DNA from: Burkholderiales bacterium
Lineage (GTDB): Bacteria; Pseudomonadota; Gammaproteobacteria; Burkholderiales; JAEUOS01
NCBI GenBank assembly: GCA_016790635.1
Contig: JAEUOR010000022.1
Coordinates: forward strand, 1-34,908
DNA length: 34,908 bases
Direction of reading: 5' to 3'
A program made the position numbers and the translations under genes. Each line of letters begins with the position of its first letter. The stretch's first letter is position 1. Shown one piece after another: positions 11,201 through 17,226 of this stretch. The notes below the pieces were generated by a model. That model was not told the DNA's origin. It saw only the letters and a program-made list of their open reading frames with translations, and did not search any database.

Positions 11201-11678
11201 GGTGGCCGCCGGTCTGTTTATTGATTTTGTCGCTGCATTGAAGCAGTACTTTGAATCCGAGGACCGTTGGTCACCGCGCGACGTCGCCGTGGTCACCTGC
11301 GACGTGAATGTCATTCCCGGCCGCTCCTTTGCGCCCTCGATTCACGTTTCCAATGACTGGACTTCCGCGCACGCGAGAAATGAAGCGCTCTTGGCAGCGC
11401 TGGCATATTGCGGGATTGACGCAAGAATATCGGTGCTCGATCGCCGAGATACCACCCACAGCCGCGTGCTGACGCTGGGATTTGCGAACGACCGCTGGCT
11501 CAAGATCTGGCTCGATCAGGGATTTTCGTACTGGTCGGCAGCCAAAGTTGCAGGCCGGAATCCCCTTGTTTTCCCGTTCAACGAATCGGTGAGCATTCAG
11601 GGAGAAGCTCTGGCCAGGCCTGGGATGAAGGTAATGGGCCACGAACGCCCGACGCAGCTTTTTATTTCAATTCGCTAA
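5262..11678 (+). CDS. druE: DruE-like DEAH-box helicase with DUF1998-type zinc cysteines (Druantia)
   Basis: A superfamily 2 helicase of about 2138 residues. Motif I is TSGTGSGKT (Lys171), motif II is DEAH (298-301), motif III is in ATSATIRGD, and motif VI is QRAGRAGRRG (1153-1162). There is an inserted cysteine-rich segment at about 485-540, a four-cysteine zinc ribbon encoded at 9615-9680 (CRGCG...CPECG), and the DUF1998-type cluster C-x3-C-x3-C-x2-C at 1708-1719. Some 400 residues follow that cluster with no motif I can assign firmly. Size and architecture fit DruE, the helicase shared by Druantia types. The start is uncertain: ATG 5262 overlaps druH by 17 bases and begins MLPPIKDIIL; ATG 5235, TTG 5175 or ATG 5350 are alternatives, and none has a strong ribosome-binding site. 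Translation is probably coupled to druH. Confidence 0.8.
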   Translation: MLPPIKDIILDQRQKAGDPGGLPLKVKSKMSANDGIRADGSTYFSSILSELSVRAARATVSRLGFSNPPLRRHLIDLFSRTYGEPGSFLGDPVFEATFGWEPHDESMEKLSPAMLHPDLVSAMDAPPGGHTSEYRFSRETHPYSHQVAAWKHLLDPTPNSVLITSGTGSGKTECFMVPILNQLATEREAAGKLVGVRALFLYPLNALIQSQRERLKAWTSGFGAGVRFCLYNGNTPDKSRADRQRQSPNEVLDREVLRASPPPILVTNPTMLEYMLVRAQDAPILEQSQGALQWVVLDEAHNYIGSQAAELALLLRRVLHAFGVRSDQVRFIATSATIRGDKETTTKQLQEYLARLAGVPSERVHVIEGRRQIPPLNNSTSIQTTNLGELEAIDDAEALYSRLEITAVARGMRELFIPSSDGESCQPLSSIEAFLERSAVIGNTGEQAGSRWLDLLTRAHRGTGRARIEFLPLRMHVFHNTLNGLWACADPECPGRRDSALSDDTWHFGMIFTEERRHCECGAPVFPLCSCNDCNSTFLRADQLISGGAARLIAPRDQDVDEFTLDVEETEEADSPEDAPDEIVQSRVSPLLIVNGVSANGAKVAVDRLTCEIDPRDAAGTLDLRVRDLTSVDGSLRLVCPCCDSSGYEPDLHFRRAILGAPFLLGEIVPTLLEFCPDGEAPLERPMRGRRMITFTDSRQGTARIAAKLQQDSERNTVRTAVYQRVVRGGSNAGIGSDELRQRIVELRAAEAALKGQAVGAIITRQIEEAERELADQAKPPAFSFQDMTKWLATLSQDVGTWIHSYYADLDGEFRGNLGKERIAEILLMREFARRPKRVNSLETLGLVAVQYPKLENVRTKPAAVEYTDLTLEEWRAFLKLTLDFHVRENTFVLLPDSWRKWGGNRIAAKQLLPPTSQEKATSRLKKWPQCLPGARQGRLVRLLSCVLKLDPRNSYGRDVLDGLLRAAWDDLTNRAGLLQQGQLGRYLSLDDLAFSPLRRGWICPVTRRILDTTFRGVTPYLPVEKGGEETFRCRAIELPACELLGRDFPSEQARTHAVREWIDAQPAIASARAEGVWSDLSDRIVEGSRYFRAVEHSAQQSGKRLSDYEEQFRSGRINLMSCSTTMEMGVDIGGINMVAMNNVPPHPANYLQRAGRAGRRGESRSVALTVCKNNPHDQQVFVNTLWPFVSALPTPNVSLSSPLIVQRHINALLLSSFLRRLDKEGDLNKLSMEWWMLPRGGSRQEKFCAWCECFEQKDEAHVVAGLRSIVKHTAFDGRSSFSGLVTAVAAAAIRHADAWLNEFQAIEQQMGDFVGGSRELEKEPAFRALRIQRARLTGEYLLRELATSGFLPGYGFPTDITSFETLNRDALEAARQIGISGPKGRVDNRYERRDLPSRDTVTALREYAPGATVVLDGLVYESAGITLNWHVPATVQDIAEIQNIRRAWRCRGCGASGTTVQASRLDHCPECGQALHDSALLTYLEPAGFAVDIYESAHNDVSLQTYVPVESPWINGDGEWMPLSNPLLGRFRCTATGSVFHFSSGVNGAGYGVCLDCGRAAPIGSALDGDDTPLIFRRPHKRLRGKQGGEDSECNGSHNPFAIKKGLRFGREYTTDVLEIVLYSQSGRPLTDQTAAFTIAAALRRQIAALLGVEFSELGCDTKQIRTGNGDLIRAIQIFDVRSAGYCSSVGPHIVELLKGARQSLLCPQECDSACQHCLLTFDVRFKIDSLDRQRALDFLTAEWTNALRLPAAEAHFGTNSTAEHQPLTEAITREMNRPETTGLVVYLSGGPEEWDMPICPVTNLLHRLSIVSDKAISIHINAGSLNSVPAESMSVLRGLRDLGRVAISLGEPPTLQTGAPVLASVVSRDGTCRSWATSDPLAGYPGPLWGTTSASLLVIGATAIPVAGPPATIDTPDSMHVAAKGALRIEVSNELDGAADGFGRRLLALVREHLPGGLHPEAGTVTSLQYEDRYLKAPVAAGLFIDFVAALKQYFESEDRWSPRDVAVVTCDVNVIPGRSFAPSIHVSNDWTSAHARNEALLAALAYCGIDARISVLDRRDTTHSRVLTLGFANDRWLKIWLDQGFSYWSAAKVAGRNPLVFPFNESVSIQGEALARPGMKVMGHERPTQLFISIR

Positions 11679-11826
11679 ATGCGTGGTTTGGCGGCCTCAC
11701 CGCCGTGTTGCACTAATGCCCCATGCGAGATGACAGAATAGGCGGATGCGTTTGAATTGCACTCTGATCATGGTAAATCAGTTCCGTTGATTCGCGAAAG
11801 TCACCGGTAAATTAGAGCGATTAGCG

Positions 11827-11856
11827 TTGACATGGCATTAGACCCGCGGATGAAAC
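11827..11856 (+). promoter_or_regulatory. Weak candidate promoter in the 214-base gap before the second helicase operon
   Basis: The gap 11679-11892 separates druE from the next helicase gene and is visibly richer in A and T than its surroundings. It holds an exact TTGACA at 11827-11832, followed after 17-18 bases by ATGAAA/TGAAAC, a poor -10 box. A second weak pair is TTGATT at 11787 with TAAATT 15 bases later. This is the only sizeable gap in the first 24 kb of the island, so an independent promoter for the second module is reasonable, but the individual boxes are not convincing. I see no clear terminator hairpin after druE. Confidence 0.3.
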
Positions 11857-11892
11857 AAGCAATGGCGTTCAGTTGAAGAATCGAGGTCCAAT

Positions 11893-14800
11893 TTGAACGT
11901 CTTCGAATTCCGGGAATCGCTTGTCGGTGAATACGCCGAATTCACCCGCAGCTTCACGCGCATCAAGGCCGACGACATCCGTACGTTTGTCGATTCGGAA
12001 TATGCCTCTCAGCGCTTCTGGCCGGAGCCGTTGGTCCAGATCAATCCGAATTTCAAGGCCGGCGGCACGGTCGAGGAGTTCTGCCACGCCGGCCACCTGC
12101 ACCCGCGTTGCGCCGAAATCTTCCGCTTCGGAAAGAGCGCGTCGTCAGCCGGTCATTCCCTACCGCTCCACAAACATCAATCTGAGGCCATCAGTCTGGC
12201 AGCCGCCGGCGAAAGCTATGTCCTGACCACCGGCACGGGTTCCGGAAAGTCGCTCGCGTACTTCATTCCGATTGTCGACGCCTGCCTCAAAGCCAGGGCG
12301 GCGGATCCGACGCCGCGCACACGGGCGATCGTGGTCTATCCGATGAACGCGCTGGCCAACAGCCAGTTGGAGGAGCTGAAAAAATTTCTGGGTGCCGAAC
12401 CGAGCACCAGGCCGGTCACCTTCGGGCGCTTTACCGGGCAAGAGGGGGCAGAAGAGCGCGAAGCGATGAAGGCGAACCCACCCGACATTCTGCTGACCAA
12501 CTTCATGATGCTGGAGTTGCTCCTGACGCGGCAGAACGCGATCGATCAGCAGGTAATGGCCAACGCGCGCGGCCTGCGTTTCCTGGTGCTAGACGAGTTG
12601 CACACCTATCGAGGCCGGCAGGGTGCGGATGTGGCATTGCTTGTCCGTAGGGTCCGTGAAGCCCTGGCCGACCGGCTCATCTGCATTGGCACGTCAGCCA
12701 CCATGGCCACCGACGGCACTGAGATGGAGCGCAATTCGGTTGTCGCAAGGGTGGCCTCGCGGCTGTTCGGCACCCCGATTCCGGATCGCAATGTCATCAC
12801 CGAGACCCTGCGCCGCACGACGCCGGATGCGCAGACCGCGGCAACCGTCGCTCCGCTGCTCGGGCCCGCCATTCTTGCCGGGGTGCCGGCCGGCCTCAGT
12901 TACGAGGAGATGGCTGCGCACCCGGTGGCCGTCTGGGTTGAGCTGACCTTGGGGCTCACCTACGAGAGCGGCAAGCCGCGCCGCGCGAAGCCGCGGACAC
13001 TGAAGGAGGCTGCCAAGCTGCTCGCCGAGGCGGCCGGGCAACCGGAAGCGGGGTGTCGACTGTATCTCCAGGAGTTCTTGCTGCGCGCCCACACCGTCAC
13101 CGATGACTCGGGCAAGTCGCTGTTCGCCTTCAAGCTCCACCAGTTTATTTCCGGTGGCGGCCAGGTTTTCGCCACCCTGGAGGCGCCGGCCCGGCGAGCG
13201 ATCACGCTCGACGGCCAGCAATTTGTGGCAGGCGACCGGTCCCGGCGCCTGTACAACCTCCACTTTTGCAGGGACTGCGGGCAGGAATATGTTCCCGTAT
13301 GGGACGTTGACAGCCCAGAAGGTCGCACTTTTGAGCGCCGCAGCATCGACGAGCGCCAGCACGATGAGGACGGCGTCAAGTTCGGGTATCTGATGCCGGA
13401 TGTGGACCAAGCCTGGAATGATGCCGACGCAGAGCGCTATCCAGAAACATGGATCGAAGAGCGGGGCGACGGCGATTGGCGCGTCAAGTCCTCTTACAAG
13501 AAGTTCATCCCGCAAGCCGTCAAGGTGCAACCGGACGGTGTCGCCACCAATGCCGATGGCGGCGTGCCAGCCTGGTTCCTTCCCGGGAGTTTCCGCTTTT
13601 GCCTTGCCTGCGGCACGTCCCATACCACCTCCGGCAAGGACTCGTTGCGCCTGACCTCGCTCTCCGGCGAAGGTCGTAGCTCAGCGACAACCATGCTGAC
13701 GCTGTCGTCGCTGCGCTATCTGTACGAGCAGGACACGCAGTTGTCCAAGGACGCCAAAAAAGTCCTGGGGTTTTCCGACAACCGTCAGGATGCCGCATTG
13801 CAGGCTGGCCACTTCAACGATTTCGTGCAGGTGCTGCTGATCCGCGCGGCACTGCTTTCGGCGATTGAGCGCGCCCCGAATCGAGCCCTTTCGGAGAAGG
13901 AAGTGGCCAATGCGGTGTTCGAGGCACTCGGCTTCGACCGCGATGACGCATCGGTCCGCGCCGAGTTCATGCAGCAGCCCGATGTGAAAGGTAATACCCG
14001 GCGCCAGGTGCAGGATGCGATGCGCGCCATCCTCGGCTACCGCAGCTTTTACGATTTGCGGCGCGGATGGCGTTTCAACAACCCCAATCTGGAGCAGCTC
14101 GGGTTGGTGCGAGTCGCGTATCAGGACATCGACGATCTGGCGGCCGACAAGGAAGAGTGGGCCGATGCGCCACCGGTGCTTCAGGCGGCGCGGCCCGAAG
14201 AACGCGCTGTCGTATTGCGAGCCCTGTTCGACGCGATGCGCCAGGGCCTGTGCATCGCGACCCGCTATCTCGATGGAACCGAGCTCGACCAACTCCGTAC
14301 CCTGAGTTTCGCCAACCTGCGGGAGCCCTGGGGATTCACCGAGGACGAGCGGCCGATCCCGGCTAGATGGTTCGTCACCAGCCGCCCCCCCGAAAATGCA
14401 CCGATCCGCGGGCGCAAGCTCAAACCGGAAGACTACTTGGTCATCGGATCCAGCCGCTCGCGCCTCGGCCGCGAGTTGCGCAAGGGCAGCACCTGGGGAG
14501 GCGCCAACCCGTACTACAAGCAGATCAACGACCGGGCCTATCCGGACGTGATCGCGGCGCTCCTAAAAGCGGCCGAACGGTATGGCCTGGTACGGAAAGA
14601 AGAAACAGATGTCGGCCTCACAGGCTGGCAGCTCAATGGCAGTGCGTTGCTGTGGGTCGCCGGTGAAGGCAAGAGCGCGAGCCAGGCGCAGGACAACGCA
14701 TTCTTCCGCAACCTGTATCGCAACATCGCGCGACTCCTGGCCGAACCGGCCCATCAGTTGTTCGACTTCGAGGCGCGCGAGCATACCGCGCAGGTCGAGC

Positions 14801-17226
14801 AGGAAGACCGCATGGAACGCGAAGCCCGCTTCCGCTTCACCGACAAGGATCGGGCGGAGTGGACCCAGTCGCACGGCAGCGCGCTCGAATGGCTGCCCGT
14901 CATGTTCTGTTCGCCGACCATGGAACTTGGCGTCGACATCGCCTCGCTCAACACCGTCTACATGCGCAACGTGCCGCCGACTCCGGCCAACTATGCGCAG
15001 CGCAGTGGCCGTGCGGGACGCGCCGGGCAGCCGGCACTGGTCATCACCTATTGCGCATCGCAGTCCCCGCACGACCAGTATTACTTCCGCGATCCGGTTC
15101 GCATGGTGCACGGCCAGGTGAACGCGCCCACGGTGGACCTGGCCAACCGCGAACTCGTGCAAAGCCACCTGCAGGCCATCTGGCTGGCCGAAACCGGCAA
15201 GAAGCTCGGCAGCAGCATCCGCGATCTCCTCAACATGGAGAAGCCCGACGAGTTGCCGATCACCGACGATCTCGCGCTCGATCTGGGCAAGCCCGAGGCG
15301 CAGCGCCGCGCCCATCAGCGCGGCCTGGCTGTCCTGGGCATGCTGACGGACGAACTGACGCCGGCGCGCGCGCCCTGGTACACGCCGACGTGGCCGGAAG
15401 CCGTGTTTCAGCGCGCCTATCAGGAATTCGATGGTGCGCTGAACCGCTGGCGCGACCTGTATCGCGCGACGGCACGGCAGATCGAGTTGAACTTCAAGAT
15501 CGAGAACAACCCCGCCGTCAGCGAGCGGGAACGGCGTGAAGCGCAGCAGCGCCACAACGAGGCGCGCAAGCAGCGCGACCTGCTCCTGGCCGGCGACAGC
15601 GCCTTCAACAGCGATTTCTACACCTACCGCTATCTGGCGAGCCAGGGTTTTCTGCCCGGCTACAATTTTCCGCGCCTCCCGCTATTGGCCTACATCCCGG
15701 CGCGCAGGGGCAACATCGGTCGCGAAAACTTCCTGTCCCGTCCGCGCTTTCTTGCGCTGGTCGAGTTCGGTCCTTACAGCCTCATCTATCACGAAGGCAG
15801 CCAGTATCGGGTCACCAAAGCGCTGCTCACCATCACCAGCCAGGATCAGGTTTCGGAAGGCGCTCGGCTGACGACAGAGGTGGCGCGACTCTGCCCGGCC
15901 TGCGGATATGGCCACTTCCGCTCGCAACGCGATGCCGATCGTTGCGTGTCCTGCGGCGCCTCGTTGTCCGGGGCCGAAGAAGTCAAGCATCTCTATCGCA
16001 TCGAGAATGTCTCCACCCGAAGGGCCGAGCGCATCACGGCGAACGAGGAGGAGCGTGTCCGTCAAGGCTACGAGATGCAGACCACGCTGCAATTCGCCGA
16101 AGCCGACGGCAAGCTTCAAATGGTGATCGCGGAAGTGGCGGATGACCAGGGCCCCCTCCTGCAGCTTCAGTACGGACCGGCGGCGACCCTCTGGCGCATG
16201 AACTACGGCTGGAGGCGGCGCAAGGCGAAGACGGTACGCGGATTCATGATCAACCCGGTGACCGGCCACTGGGTGGGCAGCGTCGAAGAGGCCGGCGAAG
16301 ATGCGGCCGACGACACACCGCCCGACAAGACACCGCCCCAGCGCATCGTGCCCTTCGTGGAGGATCGACGCAACATCCTGATCGTCCATCCGCACCCGAT
16401 GTTCGGGGAGCTGTCGGAAACCTCGATCACCACGCTCCAGTACGCGCTCAAGCGCGGCATCGAATCGCACTATCAATTGGAAGAAAGCGAATTGATGGCC
16501 GAGCCGCTGCCCAATCGCGACAGCCGGCGTTCAATCCTGCTGTTCGAGGCGGCGGAAGGCGGTGCCGGTGTGCTGACCCGCATCGCCACCGAGCCCGACG
16601 CGCTGTCGACGGTCGCGGCGGAAGCGCTGCGCATCATGCATTTCGAGCCGCCCGCGAACGGCAGCGCGTGGGCCAAGGCGGACTTGCGCGAAGAGCGCGA
16701 TGCGCACGGCCAGCCATTGTGCGAGGCCGGGTGCTACAAGTGCCTGCTCTCGTACTACAACCAGCCGGACCACCCGCTCATCGATCGCGCGGACAAGAGC
16801 GCGGGCGGCCTGGTTCTCGATATCCTGTGCCGATTGACCGCGGCGAAATCGAGCCTCGGCACCCTGGGGCGCGCACCGGCGCAGCATAATGCCGAGCTGG
16901 CACGCATGTCCGGCAGTTCGCTCGAAACGGCATGGCTGGCCTATGTGGAAGAGCACGGCCACCTGAAGCCCGACCGCGCCCAGCACACCCTGAGCGCAGC
17001 CAACACCTGCGCCGACTTCTTCTACGACGAGTATCGCCTCGCGGTGTTCATCGACGGTCCCGCACACGAGAACCAACAGCAGCGTGACCGGGACGAGGCG
17101 ATCGACCGACGACTGGACGAGCTCGGCTTCTTCGTCGTCCGCTTCTCCCGCGACGTCCGGACCTGGCCGGCGGTATTCGCCGCCCATGCCGACCTGTTCG
17201 GACCGGCCAAGACACGGCAGACATGA
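11893..17226 (+). CDS. DEAD/DEAH-family helicase with DUF1998 region and C-terminal PD-(D/E)XK-type nuclease domain
   Basis: A 1777-residue protein starting at TTG 11893, six bases after the ribosome-binding site GAGG (11883-11886). Motif I is TTGTGSGKS (Lys119). Motif II is DELH (234-237) instead of DEAH. Motif VI is QRSGRAGRAG (1036-1045). There is a zinc ribbon encoded near 15890-15960 (CPACG...CVSCG) and a DUF1998-type cluster C-x3-C-x2-C at 1610-1617. Residues 1675-1757 form an extra domain: LE(1678), CADFFYDE (Asp1708), VFIDGPAH (Asp1721, His1725), then ELGFFVVRF. This matches the DUF559/Vsr-like PD-(D/E)XK nuclease pattern. The protein resembles DrmA/DruE-type defence helicases, but here the DNA translocase carries its own predicted nuclease. 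The stop overlaps the SNF2 gene start (ATGA), so they form one operon. The helicase call is secure; the nuclease is inferred from motifs. Confidence 0.85.
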   Translation: MNVFEFRESLVGEYAEFTRSFTRIKADDIRTFVDSEYASQRFWPEPLVQINPNFKAGGTVEEFCHAGHLHPRCAEIFRFGKSASSAGHSLPLHKHQSEAISLAAAGESYVLTTGTGSGKSLAYFIPIVDACLKARAADPTPRTRAIVVYPMNALANSQLEELKKFLGAEPSTRPVTFGRFTGQEGAEEREAMKANPPDILLTNFMMLELLLTRQNAIDQQVMANARGLRFLVLDELHTYRGRQGADVALLVRRVREALADRLICIGTSATMATDGTEMERNSVVARVASRLFGTPIPDRNVITETLRRTTPDAQTAATVAPLLGPAILAGVPAGLSYEEMAAHPVAVWVELTLGLTYESGKPRRAKPRTLKEAAKLLAEAAGQPEAGCRLYLQEFLLRAHTVTDDSGKSLFAFKLHQFISGGGQVFATLEAPARRAITLDGQQFVAGDRSRRLYNLHFCRDCGQEYVPVWDVDSPEGRTFERRSIDERQHDEDGVKFGYLMPDVDQAWNDADAERYPETWIEERGDGDWRVKSSYKKFIPQAVKVQPDGVATNADGGVPAWFLPGSFRFCLACGTSHTTSGKDSLRLTSLSGEGRSSATTMLTLSSLRYLYEQDTQLSKDAKKVLGFSDNRQDAALQAGHFNDFVQVLLIRAALLSAIERAPNRALSEKEVANAVFEALGFDRDDASVRAEFMQQPDVKGNTRRQVQDAMRAILGYRSFYDLRRGWRFNNPNLEQLGLVRVAYQDIDDLAADKEEWADAPPVLQAARPEERAVVLRALFDAMRQGLCIATRYLDGTELDQLRTLSFANLREPWGFTEDERPIPARWFVTSRPPENAPIRGRKLKPEDYLVIGSSRSRLGRELRKGSTWGGANPYYKQINDRAYPDVIAALLKAAERYGLVRKEETDVGLTGWQLNGSALLWVAGEGKSASQAQDNAFFRNLYRNIARLLAEPAHQLFDFEAREHTAQVEQEDRMEREARFRFTDKDRAEWTQSHGSALEWLPVMFCSPTMELGVDIASLNTVYMRNVPPTPANYAQRSGRAGRAGQPALVITYCASQSPHDQYYFRDPVRMVHGQVNAPTVDLANRELVQSHLQAIWLAETGKKLGSSIRDLLNMEKPDELPITDDLALDLGKPEAQRRAHQRGLAVLGMLTDELTPARAPWYTPTWPEAVFQRAYQEFDGALNRWRDLYRATARQIELNFKIENNPAVSERERREAQQRHNEARKQRDLLLAGDSAFNSDFYTYRYLASQGFLPGYNFPRLPLLAYIPARRGNIGRENFLSRPRFLALVEFGPYSLIYHEGSQYRVTKALLTITSQDQVSEGARLTTEVARLCPACGYGHFRSQRDADRCVSCGASLSGAEEVKHLYRIENVSTRRAERITANEEERVRQGYEMQTTLQFAEADGKLQMVIAEVADDQGPLLQLQYGPAATLWRMNYGWRRRKAKTVRGFMINPVTGHWVGSVEEAGEDAADDTPPDKTPPQRIVPFVEDRRNILIVHPHPMFGELSETSITTLQYALKRGIESHYQLEESELMAEPLPNRDSRRSILLFEAAEGGAGVLTRIATEPDALSTVAAEALRIMHFEPPANGSAWAKADLREERDAHGQPLCEAGCYKCLLSYYNQPDHPLIDRADKSAGGLVLDILCRLTAAKSSLGTLGRAPAQHNAELARMSGSSLETAWLAYVEEHGHLKPDRAQHTLSAANTCADFFYDEYRLAVFIDGPAHENQQQRDRDEAIDRRLDELGFFVVRFSRDVRTWPAVFAAHADLFGPAKTRQT

